DNA of 64,000 nucleotides from Acanthochlamys bracteata. Its lineage: Eukaryota > Streptophyta > Magnoliopsida > Pandanales > Velloziaceae. The position numbers were made by a program, and so were the translations under genes. A model generated the notes under the pieces. The model was not told the DNA's origin, made no database searches, and saw only the letters and a list, made by a program, of their open reading frames with translations. The stretch covers positions 1,813,270 to 1,877,269 of the forward strand of contig CM034136.1 in the NCBI GenBank assembly GCA_019914995.1, in the 5' to 3' direction. Numbering within the stretch: position 1 is the stretch's first letter; every line of letters starts with the position of its first letter. This document shows, one piece after another, positions 13,854-25,640 of this stretch.

Positions 13854-13869
13854 GGTTACGATGATCTGA

Positions 13870-16551
13870 ATCCGAGTTCAAACTCAAAATGGTTGGTTGG
13901 GTTAGTTTCTAACAACATTGGGTTCAGTCACTTTTTCTAGTACAGACTGCAGAGCTGCAGGTCAAATTGATATACCGAATTATTAATAAAGTTTATTTTA
14001 ATATAATTTATATTTTTAAAAATAAATTTAAAAAATTTATTTTTTTAAAAATAAGTGCTTGGTAAGTTACCACCGGAGCGGTAATAGTTACTGCACTTGG
14101 AAAAATTTTGGAGTCAAAACTATAACTACGAGTAAATTATGGATACTGTATTTTATAAAGAAATAGAACAATCTCGTAGTCCATCTTAAGTTCTAAATTG
14201 GACAATTGGTCGTGTATAATAACTAATTCGATGTTAATTACCACATTATCATTTTTTTCCTAATAACATAGATGGCTAGTTAATATCATTTCAATATGAA
14301 GTAGAAATCTTGCGGAACAAATATTTGGAAGTGTTCATGATAAAAAAACTTTTCTAAAAAAAATTAGGTTAAATTTTTTTTTAAAAACAAGCTTAATTTT
14401 TTATAAAATAATTATATATATATAATTTGTACAAAATATAATTCATCAATATTTTCTAATTTTTTAATTTTGTAAATTATTGTAAAAAATTATTAACAAA
14501 CGTGAAAACTTATAGAAAATAAAAAAAGTTGCCCCAAACATCCCCAAATACATCATAATAAGTTAATGTGTCAAGCTGCATAACTATTGAAAGTGATGGT
14601 AATAAAATCAGTTGATAATGATGGTATAAGCTTCTTGCAGTTCCTTAAAAATTTACTTGCATCTCAGAATAGATAAAAATTCTCGTTTCATGCACGCAGT
14701 TCATCTAAGCAATACCAAGTTCTGTACATTACAGCAAGAAACAACTTGCACAAAGATCGACTCTTGCAGACGCACTATACTACAATTGCAAATTTTTTCT
14801 TAAGATAAATAGCATGGCATAATGCAATATCTCTCAAGGTTATACATCACAGCTCAAGACAAACTGATTAGTGAAATCATGATCAATATTTTTACCAAGC
14901 AAGTACATCGTAAGCAACTAATACAGTTATATATATATCAGAAATGGAACTCTTAAACTAAACTGAAGTCAAATGATCAGACCGGACAGGGCTTCATCTT
15001 TGGTTTACCAAGTACCATCATATCATATCCACTACAAAATTAACCTCCTTCCAAAGCAATTACCAAAGCATTTATTTTCTGAAAATGCAGTTCAAAGATA
15101 CCAAAGATCTTCCTGAAAAGCACGGTACAGACGTATATTAATATGTATCAGGATTACTTGCAAAACTTCAGTATTCAGTGAAAATATGCAGTTTCTAGAA
15201 TTAAATGAAAGCTTCACCAAATACATTACCTTTCACAAGAGGCAAAACATGTTTCCTCTCTTCAGACGTTTTTTTGCTTTCGTGCTAGTCTAACCTTATC
15301 ACTTTAACTCTTGGAGCTATCCCATCTATTTATAAGCTATAATCTTACACTGAATCATACTTTGATGATAGTCCTACGTTATAATGCCTTCAAAGTCTAC
15401 ACAAACAGGCAATCCATATCCAATTAAAATACTGGTCCCGACAGCTTCTGCAGACCTTTCTTGTGCCTGAACCTCATTCCTTACCACTTATTCCAGTGCC
15501 AATCTACCAAGCTGACCTGACACATTAGGAACTCTTAATTTAAAGTCCACTCTTGTACAAAACTTTTACCATTGTATTAAGCTCAGTTGCCATTATCATT
15601 GGACATGAAATGAGTCATGAAAGCTTAAATTCTGCATAGTTGTAGTTGACAAACCTGAAATAAAAAGCTGACTCCAACCTTTGGAATTTTGAAAGATTTT
15701 GGAGACTGTTATTCTGATATCTATGAAATGATGTAGAGATAACAGCGACCAAGATTCTTAAGGAACTCTTGACACTTTCATAACTCTTGACATCAAGAAA
15801 AGTTTCTATCCAGTAATTTGTTTTCTTCTTATGAAAGTGATGTGGCCTTGCACAGACCAAATATACACAACTGAAAAAGAAGAAAAATAGACATGGTAGC
15901 AAATAAAACTGTTTTTCAGCCCTTCCATGAAAGCAACATTCACTTTTGTGTGCTCATACCAACAGCATTACTGTCTATATATACATCAAACAAATGTCTT
16001 CAAGGAATAATTAAAATGAAAGATACAGAAAATAGAATCAGATGCAGGTCAAGAGCTACAGATAATCTCTCTCCTCAGTCATATTCATGGTAGCATTCAC
16101 AACTAAGAAACTCCATATAATTGCTGTCGTCGAACATCAGAGGTTAAATACAGGTCGACATTTAGCAGCTTTACATGAAGCTTAGTATTCTCTACCATGT
16201 CAATAGTTTTTTTTATTTTGTTAACAATTTCAGCAGTCTGTACCTTGTAAAGGATTCTATACATGCTAACTATTTCCAACTTACAAAAGAAGCACAAGAT
16301 GTGCTAAATAGCTTCTGAACCATGGCCATAGAGTAGGGAATATTCAGCAGCTGAAAATTGTGGGACTTCTTTTTAAGCCTCTAGGAGTTTCCACTATTCA
16401 AGTTACTGAAGATCTCGTACTATACTCTCTTGGTTAAATTACCGTAGGTTCTCTTAGAATTTGTTCAAGTAAGTGGGATATTAGCCTCAACCATTTTTTG
16501 GGGAAACTGTTACATGATGCTGCAACAGAATAATCCTCAGAATAAACATGT
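13870..16551. other. Intergenic region without a recognised gene
   Basis: The first part includes A/T-rich MITE-like sequence at about 14328-14545 (start GGAAGTGTTCATGA, end CCCCAAACATCCCC). The stretch 14580-16500 is more balanced in composition and could be UTR or intron sequence of a lost gene, but its open frames (for example 15615-15902 minus) show no family signature. I support no gene here. Confidence 0.45.
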
Positions 16552-16561
16552 ATTATAGCAT

Positions 16562-17224
16562 GATTGTTCAAAACCCGATTTAAATACTAAAATCTTACGA
16601 TTGTATGATTTTACATCAATAAAATGATCCTAACTGACATAAGATTCAGATCTTATTTACAATCCTTAAAATTCCGATCTTAATTCTAAAATCCTTAAGA
16701 TCTCGATCTTATTTGCGATCTTATAATTTCAGCTTATAAGAAATCTTCATAAATCAGGAGAGCTCTCAAAAAATTTAAGTGAAGTTGGAGTAGCTAGAGA
16801 AGATCTGTCGTTCGTTTGTAGCTGGTGCGATAGTATTTGATTTATTCCGTAAGAAATTCGTTATGAGAACAAAAAATTATTTTGTATGTGGTGCTTTAGA
16901 TTATTTTTTTTTTCCCTCTGTGCATTTATAAAATAATGACATAGTATTTAAAGAGATTATGATAATGAACTAAATAAAACATAAAAAATTATTAATAATA
17001 TAGTTCACCTGAATCATAAATATGAACATAGTTAATTTATTATAATAAGATAAAATATAAAAAAATTATTTTTAAATTTAGTACTATCTAAATTTAAAAG
17101 CATTAAACAATCTTATAAAAAAATTACCGATAAATAAGATCTTACAATCTTATTTAAAATCTCGATGAAACGATCCTACACAAGCGAAACGATCATACAT
17201 AAATTTCCGATCTTGACAACCTTG
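16562..17224. mobile_element. MULE-type miniature transposon with 10-bp target duplication
   Basis: The element is flanked by an exact direct repeat ATTATAGCAT at 16552-16561 and 17225-17234. Its left end reads GATTGTTCAAAACCCGATTT. Its right end, reversed, reads CAAGGTTGTCAAGATCGGAA, so the termini are imperfect inverted repeats. The interior repeats CGATCTTA-like words. A 9-10-bp duplication fits Mutator-like transposition. There is no coding capacity. Related ends occur near 37687 (AAGTTGTCAAAATT) and 41745 (TATGACAACCTTGA). Confidence 0.7.
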
Positions 17225-17852
17225 ATTATAGCATAATATATCGACCACAATGAGTTATAGCATATCATTTTCTGAAAAAGTAGAAGAAGGGAAAAAAAAA
17301 GAAGAAAAGAAAACGAACAAATCACAGGAATAAATTGATGCATGGAATGAATCATACATTTTTCTGCTAAGGTAAAATGAAGTTGATAAACATTATAACA
17401 ACTTCTAGGAAAATGGAAGTACCTGGAGTTACTTGAAGCTAAGATGTTTGACACAAGCCATTAGAAGCTGCGCAATAGGCATCTGTTCCTACCTAGTATG
17501 TGCAAAGTTGAAAAATAGATGAAGATCACTATTGGGACTCAAATGGTAAATGGCAAAGGTCAAATGATCAAAGTTGACAGACAGAATTACAGAAACTCAA
17601 AAAATAAGTACTTGGTTCAAGAAACGGCTACTGTTGTAAAGTTTTTATTGGAAAAATTTGCTAGCACGAACCAGCGAAGAGAAGTTACATCTAAAGTTGT
17701 TTAGGCTCTTTCTATCATGTCAATAAGACCAATTTGTAAAGAAAACAAAATTATTATTTATTGTATAAAAAGCAGTAAGGTATGAACTCTGAAAGTGTTG
17801 CAGAAAGAACAATAAACTTGTATGAATATGTTTAATTAAAGTCAGTTCAAAC

Positions 17853-20590
17853 TACCTGAACATCAATGAAACTATAACCTGGTGCTTTTACCAGTCTTTT
17901 TATCTTCAATCGTTCTCCTAACTTCTCCAGCATCTCTCCACATTTGAATGTATGAGTACAATTTTGACAGTGTCACATAGTAACTTGAGTCCAAAGGTTC
18001 TGAACGTTGTAGGCTCTTGCCAATTGTTTTTCCCAGTAGGAAAGTAGTGTGCTATTTGCACAGAGCCCCATAATCCTGGTGCTGATCTAGTAGGCATGTT
18101 ATTTATGATAACATATGCATCCCTTAGTTTGCCAACCTGACCAAGCATATCTACCATGCAAACATCATGCCCAATGCTTGGTTGAATAAAACTATTTCTC
18201 TGACATATAATTGTAGTACTTCCATCCGTCATCAACTTCTCCATTAAGGCTGCAAGCAGACAGGATACATATGAAGGCGCTGTTAGTAGCAAAAATTCTC
18301 AGGGCTTCCATTCTAAGAAAACAATTGCTGGCTTATATTCTATGTTCATGAAATCCATATGCTGCTATCATGGAGTTTCTGAAGGCTACAGATCTCTGAA
18401 TTCTCAAACACTCGAATAGCTGTTTCCAATCTACCACTCTTGCTATGTCCACAAGTGCTGATGATATGAACGTATTGTCTTGGACTTCAAGACGAAGACT
18501 GTAGCCATGGACTTCTCGACCATGTGTCATACAGCTCAATTAGGTACATGCACAGAGAGCACCTACAAAGAGAAAGAACTTTGCTGATAGAAATAACCTC
18601 ATTCTACGGAGGACTTGTACAGCTGTTAAGACCTTTGGATATGCACGAATCTAGAGACCATGCATCCCATGATAATAGGTTTTCATGTAAAGCAGTTTGG
18701 AACAATAGTTCTGCACTCTCACAGTCCTTTCATTCGAAATACATGGTTGTCAATGCATTCTATACTTGAAGATATGACACCATGGAATTCTTTAGGAAAA
18801 GCCCATCTATTAACTTGGAATGGATTTGCTATCTGAAGATTCCCACTTGCTGATTTAGAATACTACAAATGATACAGCATCAGGAGTTACATGAGAAGAA
18901 AAGCACATAGTTTGATAGGCAACCAAGCCTTTCATAACCATTTTGTACAAGACATTATATCATCGTGTCCCAAGAGAATATCTCTGCAATGCTCATAACT
19001 ACACTCAAATAGCAAGGAAGAAGCTACTATATCTCCACTCTTAACGCACATGAGCACAAGAGTGTAGGTGCTATTTAGAAAATCATACTTTAGCATCCAA
19101 CAGTGAATACCTTTCCAAGTAACAGGTTTTCAGGACAACTACAAGAGAGGAGAACTGCTAGAACAGTAGCAAAGCTGCATGTAAATCAGTCTCAAGCAAA
19201 TCAATGAACAAAAATTGAGCACGCTCTTTCAGTGAGTCGATTTAGAGAGAAATCTGAGATCATTGTGTTCCATGATATTAAATCCTTACTCATACTTGTA
19301 AATAGAAGCTTGGTAGAGACTAAGTGAACACAGTTCATGCATATTAAGTAACTATTCGATATGGATGAGTTTTATGCTCTATATCCCTGCGGATTTTATA
19401 GCCATGAATTGTTTTTACTTCTCAAAGTAGGTCAACATCCCCTAATGCTGGAATAACGAAACCTGAAGTAACATCATCAGGTGCATCATTCCATCTTCAT
19501 TGCATTTCATGGAAGAGGTTAAGAGCTTCATGAGTGTTTTCATTTCTTTACTAACCATCAATCATTGAATTCCATGAGACCACAGTCTTGCAAGGAAGTC
19601 CTTTGAACACTCTTTCAGCAGCTTCCATTTTAGAACAAAACCAAACAACAGAATTAGATAGAGATACACATTTTTCGGATACAAACTTGAAAAACAAGTC
19701 AAGCACTGCTCCAAAATCTAAAAGCATTTCACTTAAACGGCACTCCAAGAAAACACAAGCTAAGCATAACTAAATAATCAGGTTGAAACTGGGAAAACAC
19801 ATTTCCTTTAAGTAAATAGCAGCTCTCTCGAATGAACAGTTGTGCAGACAATCATTAATCATTATGTTCCACGATGCTCTATATCTAACTTCCATGCAAC
19901 TGAACACTAACCCCGACAAATCACAAACACTTTGTATACATACCAGCAACAGCATTGTAAAGGCGAGCATGTAAACAATTCCGCATCTTAGCAACCAAAC
20001 CATGCAGGGAACTTCCATTTTGCAAATCATGCATATGGGACACAGCCGAGATCCTGATGGTTAGAGTTGTGGGATCGAACTCTTCCAAGTCTTCAACCAT
20101 TTCCTTAAACAGAAATTAGTGTTCTGAAAGTGGGAATTAAAAACAAGCCCACTGATGAAGGCATTCAAAGATATCACAACATGGGTATCGCCTTTTCAAA
20201 CATATCTACAGTAGAATCCAATTAATGCACTCTAGAACACAAAGTGACCAGAATCCGCAACGCAATGTCCAACATAAGACCAAATTTAAGTAAATAGCAG
20301 TGAACAGAGGCAACAAGATTTTGATTATCTGGATTTGTATCTCTGAGGAACTCGAGCAGCTGAAAAGCCGAGGACTTTCTCTTAGGAATTTCATCGAGCA
20401 TCTTCTGAGCACAATTTTTGGAATTGGTAGAACTGGCTAAAAGAGTTGCTGTTGCTTCAATTGTGGCTGTGAACTTGGAATGACGGAGAAATATTTCTAT
20501 AACATTTTTCCCGCTGCGAAATCTGAACATCAACTGCTTCTCTTGTAAAGGTATCAACTAGTTGGTTCCAAAGTTCAAAAGTAGTTAAAC
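17853..20590 (-). pseudogene. Pentatricopeptide-repeat (PPR, PLS class) gene, broken
   Basis: Minus-strand pieces in several frames read as consecutive parts of a plant PPR protein. An N-terminal part lies at 20222-20557 (SAFQLLEFLRD..., SVHCYLLKFGL). A repeat with ASWNIMINDCLHNCSFERA lies near 19830, and one with KTVVSWNSMIDG near 19560. Further pieces are WNTMISDFSLNRLTERA near 19220 and GREVHGYSLRLEVQDNTFIS near 18500. The E-type tail (CMVDMLGQVGKLRDAYVIIN near 18120, then KAPGYSFIDVQ near 17865) closes the array. Intact relatives are single-exon RNA-binding proteins acting in organelle RNA editing, splicing or stability. Stops and frameshifts occur throughout, so this copy cannot make the full protein. 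It lies head-to-head with the FCP1-like gene. Confidence 0.8.
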
Positions 20591-20803
20591 ATTGAAGAGC
20601 GTGTAACATGGATTAGCCAATGACCCCACAAATTGTTGCAATTTGGAATCAGGAATGCAAACGTTTCTGGCTTCTTTCCTAACTACAAAAGCGTCTCCCA
20701 TTAGAACGATGATTTGCTCCTTCTCTTGCTCACCAATGGACTGACTTCAAGAGTACTTGCAGTTGTAGCTAGTGATCGATCATGGCTAGCTTAGAAATCA
20801 TTC

Positions 20804-21016
20804 GTGGCCTTCTTCACAGAGCATCTTGATTATGATCTTGATGAACTGCAGTTGCGCGCAGTTTGGTACTCTCTTCTCTCTTGGCCAGCAAGATTGCAAT
20901 GCTTCAGCCCAACAAGAAGAAGTACCGACGAGTTTGTTGAAGAAGTCCTAGTGCGTGCACTAAAGGCTTGGAAGGGAAATCTTGCAGCTGTTTTCCGACT
21001 TGCTTATTTGTTATAG
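20804..21016 (+). CDS. Small ORF of unknown function
   Basis: A 70-codon frame reads HLDYDLDELQLRAVWYSLLS and then DEFVEEVLVRALKAWKGNLA before a stop. The acidic and amphipathic composition looks protein-like. An upstream ATG at 20783 (MASLEIIRGLLHRAS) is in another frame and ends quickly, which suggests a gene remnant or a missed splice. I do not recognise the family. It sits between the PPR relic and the FCP1-like gene and may be part of the latter's upstream region. Confidence 0.22.
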   Translation: MAFFTEHLDYDLDELQLRAVWYSLLSWPARLQCFSPTRRSTDEFVEEVLVRALKAWKGNLAAVFRLAYLL

Positions 21017-21249
21017 TTATATGTCAGGTACAGCTTGAAACAACTCCAGAGTTGAGTCGGTTTCGGCTCGGAACTCTCGGACATTTCTTTTGCTTACATT
21101 ATGTAAACCCTAATTTAGTTGTGATGTATTTATTAGTTGTAGCGCCTAGTAATTATTTCGTTTAATCTTTCGCTTCCCTCTCTTTCCCAACAACAAACAA
21201 TCAGAGAAGAAAGAAGAGAAGAAACACTGATCGATAGACAACGCCCACC

Positions 21250-22680
21250 ATGGTCTTTCTTGAGTACATCAGCGAGGGTTTTGATATGTCTCCGTCTCTC
21301 ATGGAGAAAATCAGGCGAGTGAAGCTCCAGACTTCGTTGCTGGAGGGCAAGAAACTGGTGCTGGTTCTCGACTTGGATCACACTCTTCTCCATTCCATCG
21401 ATTCAAGAAATCTCAAACGCCGCGAGGACAAGAATCTCTTCAGGGGCTGCTGCAACAATGTTGTTAATCCTCGTCTCCTTCACGGCCTTCACAGAGTGCC
21501 GTCGATTGACAAGATCACCAAACTCCGGCCGGGCGTGTCGGAGTTCTTGAAGCAGGCCAGCGACATGTTCGAGCTTTATGTGTACACCATGGGGTCGCGG
21601 TCTTACGCGCAGGAGATGGTCCAGCTTCTCGATCCTGAATCTCGACTTCTCAACAGGAGGAAGGTAATCGCAAAGCAAGACTGCACCGCCCATCGCCAGA
21701 AAAATCTTGACGTTTTGCTTGCTGACGAGCGCGTTGTTGTGATTCTTGATGATACCGAAGATGTCTGGGTCGAACGGTGCAGGCGCAATCTGATCACGAT
21801 GCCCAAGTACTTCTTCTTTTGGTCGGGAAGTCATAGTTACCGCCGCGACGGCGAAAGTTCGGCGGCAGAGAGGATGGTCGATGAGGAGGACAGCGTTAAT
21901 GGCAATGCTCTCATGGCGGCGCTCGATTTGCTCAGGAGTATCCACAGAAAGGTGTTCGACGAATGCAGCGCAGTGGAAGATAGTGGCGTCGATGTCAGGA
22001 GGATTCTTGATCGCTTGAGGAAGGAGGGCAAGCTCAACTTGCAGAGGAACAACAACAACATCAAGGGCTGCAAGATTGATTTCCGCAAGCTTCCGTCGAC
22101 TTCGTTATCCTCCGGGGAAGTGGTGAACAGGGTGGAGAAGAGGAGGTTGATAATCAGATTGAAGGGCTCTTTAATGCTACGCAATGCTTCTGATCGAATG
22201 CAGGAGAAGACGGAGCCAGAGAGCACAAGAGGGCAAATGTTTGACAGCCGGCAGCGGAAGGGTGGTTACGCAATTGATTCCGCAATGTTTCCATCAATGT
22301 CGTTGCCCTCCGGTGAAGCCATCAAAAGTAGCTTAAAGAAAAGGTTGCGTTTGCCTTTACTACAAGCTGCTGATGATTCAATGCAGAAGACGGCTACCGG
22401 AAAGCTCGAATTTTCAGAACAAGAAAAAGGATGCGAGATAGATTCTGAGCAACATCCTATTTCGTCTTCTGAAATCATCAAGAAAATGTTAAAATTCAGA
22501 TTGAGATTCCCGTCCACTGCACGACATGTCCCTGTGGATTCAATGCCAAAGACAGCAGAGCATATGGTGGTTCTGGCGGAGAGTGCAAGCAAATCTTGCC
22601 GCAACAGGGCGGAGATCTCTGACGGCGATGATGAGTACTGCATCGAGCATCCATCAAAGAAGAGGAAGCTGTCTAATTAG
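21250..22680 (+). CDS. FCP1/CPL4-like CTD phosphatase without BRCT domain
   Basis: This is a single uninterrupted 476-aa frame with a strong start context (CCACCATGG) after a purine-rich leader. The HAD-type FCP1 homology domain spans roughly residues 30-200. It carries the nucleophile motif DLDHTLLHS (41-49), then KLRPGVSEFLKQAS, the YVYTMGSRSYA segment, and the second acidic motif DDTEDVW (167-173). The following part (ALDLLRSIHRKVFDE, DVRRILDRLRKEGKL) matches the linker of plant CPL4/FCP1 proteins, which remove phosphate from the RNA polymerase II C-terminal tail in the nucleus. The BRCT domain expected next is missing. In its place are three degenerate repeats starting near residues 272, 337 and 393 (KGCKID, KGGYAID, KGCEID), then a basic KKRKLSN end that could be a nuclear signal. 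Catalytic residues look intact. Lack of introns suggests a retrocopy, which is inference. Confidence 0.85.
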   Translation: MVFLEYISEGFDMSPSLMEKIRRVKLQTSLLEGKKLVLVLDLDHTLLHSIDSRNLKRREDKNLFRGCCNNVVNPRLLHGLHRVPSIDKITKLRPGVSEFLKQASDMFELYVYTMGSRSYAQEMVQLLDPESRLLNRRKVIAKQDCTAHRQKNLDVLLADERVVVILDDTEDVWVERCRRNLITMPKYFFFWSGSHSYRRDGESSAAERMVDEEDSVNGNALMAALDLLRSIHRKVFDECSAVEDSGVDVRRILDRLRKEGKLNLQRNNNNIKGCKIDFRKLPSTSLSSGEVVNRVEKRRLIIRLKGSLMLRNASDRMQEKTEPESTRGQMFDSRQRKGGYAIDSAMFPSMSLPSGEAIKSSLKKRLRLPLLQAADDSMQKTATGKLEFSEQEKGCEIDSEQHPISSSEIIKKMLKFRLRFPSTARHVPVDSMPKTAEHMVVLAESASKSCRNRAEISDGDDEYCIEHPSKKRKLSN

Positions 22681-22689
22681 AACTTAATT

Positions 22690-23274
22690 TCAGTGCAGCA
22701 CCCGAGTACGTACACACAATTTTGATCAACTTCGGTTCATCTTTATCTGTATCTATTTTGTAACTATTTTTTTCAAAAAAACATTGTATTACTAGTAGGT
22801 ATTCTTTTATAGAAAAGATTCATTACTTTTTCAGTTTAGATTTTACATTCATCATATTTTGTACTATTTTACGATAACCCCATTTGATAAAATAGATAAG
22901 AATCATCTCTGAGTTATCTGCTAATAGTTCCCTGTTCAATGATATACACAAAGAAAATAGAACTAAAGTGCATGAGGGTTATATATATACCAGGCCCCAT
23001 GAACAAATCCACCATAAAGAACCAGTTTGGAAGTCACTCTTGCACTTTGGAAATCAATATCAGAAACAATTGTTTAAAACATTAATTAACACAATTAGTT
23101 GTGTTTTGGTCTAAGTAATTCTGATCACAAACGTTAATGCTAGCTTGTCATCTGCTTGTTCTCAGCTATGCATGCCAATACCAGCTGAGAGACTCCACTA
23201 CCATTTATAACAAACTTTAATTCACTTCAACAATATTTATGATGGGTGGGAAGACGGTACATCATTTCTTTTGT
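22690..23274. other. Downstream region of the FCP1-like gene
   Basis: This AT-rich stretch should contain the 3' UTR. A T-rich tract followed by AAAAAAACATTGTATT near 22780 could be the poly(A) region. Nothing else is recognised. Confidence 0.4.
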
Positions 23275-23624
23275 GTATATCAGCGCACATCAGTCCGACT
23301 TCACCGATACAAAGCTCCGAATATGATTTTCACTGTTAAATATAAAAAATTATAAATTAAAAATATGTTGATAAATTTTCAACTCAATCACAGTATGAAT
23401 CGATTTTTATCCAACTTTTTGATCAATATGACAAAAAAAAATTCAAAATATATATATTGTCTATTTTTGTCATATTGACAAAAAAGTCAGACGAAAATTG
23501 ATTCGTGATCTGATTAAATTAAAATTTTATCAATCTATTCTCAACTCATAGCTATCTATATCTAATATAAATATTATATTCGAAAGTTTGTACCGGTTGA
23601 ACCGGACAAATATATACCGATGCG
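23275..23624. repeat. Fold-back element (long imperfect hairpin), copy 1
   Basis: The two halves are inverted copies. The core pairs TTTTTGATCAATATGACA with TGTCATATTGACAAAAAAG around 23450. Outside it, GTTGATAAATTTTCAACTCA pairs with a TTAAAATTTTATCAAT segment downstream, and CACCGATACAAAGCTCCGAA pairs with TTCGAAAGTTTGTACCGG. The arms are roughly 160 bp. A related copy lies at 55960-56345. The hAT-like element at 23625 begins directly at its right edge. Confidence 0.7.
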
Positions 23625-24196
23625 TAGGAGTGGCAAATTTCGACATAATCTGAAAATTCGATCCGAAATCGATTTGAAAAGATCGGGTTTGGATCAAACT
23701 TTAATCGGATTTGGATCGATCCGAAAATGATCTAAAAATTTAAACGAATTCGGGTTGACCCAAAATTGATTCGTTTAATCCTTATAACTATTTATATAGT
23801 ATATATTACTTAATAATTAGAAAATAATAGTAAAAAATATGAATTTAATTTGTATATATATCTATATATATATATATATTTATTTTTTTATTTATCTTAA
23901 TTTTAACTAATTTTTATTTAATTTATAAATTTTGTGAAAATTAATATTTTTCTTTTTAAATATATCATAATTAATAATTATATATATTAGTATTAAAAAT
24001 TAATATATATAATTTTTATTTAATTTAATTATTAAATGGGTCGACCCGAATTTGATTCGGTTATAAATAGATTTGATTAAAATTAATAATTTTGACCCAT
24101 ATAAATACATGGATCGAATTAGAATTGAATAATTTTGATCTGATTAATATTTGGTTCGATCCGGAACTGATCCACGAACCCATATTGCCACCGCTA
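23625..24196. mobile_element. hAT-like non-autonomous element
   Basis: The ends TAGGAGTGGCAAAT and ATATTGCCACCGCTA are inverted repeats. They are flanked by 8-bp CCGATGCG (23617-23624) and CTAATGCG (24197-24204), which match at 6 of 8 positions. The interior is rich in GATCC-, CGAATT- and TTGACCC-type words and AT runs, and has no coding capacity. The 8-bp duplication and the GTGGCAA ends suggest the hAT superfamily. A relative lies at 26978-27819, with fragments near 41780-41960. Confidence 0.6.
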
Positions 24197-24935
24197 CTAA
24201 TGCGCATAAGAAACAATTTACTCCTACCCCAACCATTTAATATATTATTTTTTAGTAATTACTTATTGAAACTTTATTTTGGAAAGATATTAATTAACAG
24301 ATACATAGGACTGTTAAACACTTGTCGACGCATCTGCTAATCCTCAAATGCGTCTTGAGAAGCTTCTAACAAAAGAAAGAGGATTTAATTTGTCACGTCA
24401 ATCAAATAGGATGCAGCTGGTCTAACATAGACCATGGTCGTTGTCCCGTACCAAAAAATAAAAACTGAAGCACATACTATGAAGATAACTGGTATGCTAA
24501 TAATTAATTTGTTTTGCGGGTTCTGGATTTAACTCAATAATTTTAAACCAATAAGTATTCACTATTTAATTGGTTAGGATATTATACATGTTAGACACCT
24601 AGGAAACTCGAAGACCATTTGAAAGCCTTCTTTGATTTTAAAACAGTTTTTCTAAATAAAATGTTCTTCTTAATCAATGCCGAATTACTAATTGATCTTT
24701 TAAGTTAGTCTCAAATGCATGCTCAAGTTTTAATAATACGTTTGAATAAATAAAATACTGTAAAGAATTTGATGTACATAAGTAATATTATTGCTTAAAT
24801 ATCTCTAGCTTATCTAGTAGATAACTGAAAATGTTTTGTTAATCAAATTTTTAAAAAACAGAAGTGTATGAAATTGAATATTAAGGGTGTAAATGTAACT
24901 TGGCACAAATTTCTCCTAGATGTTTAATTCTTTAA

Positions 24936-25270
24936 TTAATAACTTCATCATTATCTTCGGCTGAACAAATAGTTTAGAAAAATACTGTTGCATCGAGAAT
25001 GACAATAATTTAGAGATTTTTAACATTTTGAGTTAGTGAGAAATATTTCTCACTAATCCAAAGATAGTTTTAACGTATCTAACAAGATATCTAATGCATA
25101 TGATATTTTTACTATTTCTATCTCAATAGTATCTTAAGAATTAACAATTGATGTAGTTTAAATGATAATTGAACACCTCAGAACAAAGCTGACAATTGAG
25201 ATAGTGAGTTGCTAATTTGTCTCAAATTAAAAACTTGTATTTAAAAATACAGCATACAATTTATAATGAA
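24936..25270. repeat. Diverged direct repeat, copy A
   Basis: This segment (CTGAACAAATAGTTTAGAAA... to ...GCTAATTTGTC) resembles 25641-25960 in the same orientation. Shared landmarks in order include CTGAACAAATA, CAATAATTTAGAG or CAATAATTCAGAG, CATTTTGAG or ATATTTTGAG, ATCTCAATAGTATCTT or TATCAATAGCATCTT, and TGCTAATTTGT. Identity is modest. It could be an old segmental duplication or the terminal repeats of a very small retroelement. No coding sequence is visible. Confidence 0.5.
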
Positions 25271-25640
25271 GACTTGATATAATAATTTTTTGAATTATTT
25301 TTTAAAAAAAGTATTTTCAGTACAAGCCAAAATGTATAAATATAATTGTATAAATATTATAGCAAAATATTACATCAACTTCTCTTATTTACTTTTTAGT
25401 GAAAAAAAACAAGCTAACTAGGCGAGGATAAAAATTTTCACCTGTTAGGTCGGATCAATCGGGCCTAGTTGATGCATTTGGCCTAATTTATATATCTAAT
25501 TAGTAATGCTCATAACAAGTTATATGAAGTGTATGAATTGTAGAGATTAGAATTTTAACTCAACACCACAAACCTATCAAAATAAGAAGAAAAAAGATCA
25601 GTTGATTTCTTATTCGCTTCAAGCTTGGTTTAACAGAAAC

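Noticed and set aside
21403-22643. Long antisense open frames (up to 180 aa) opposite the FCP1-like gene
   Set aside because: They lie wholly within the coding exon of a gene with clear catalytic motifs on the other strand and show no family signature; they arise from GC-rich codon use.
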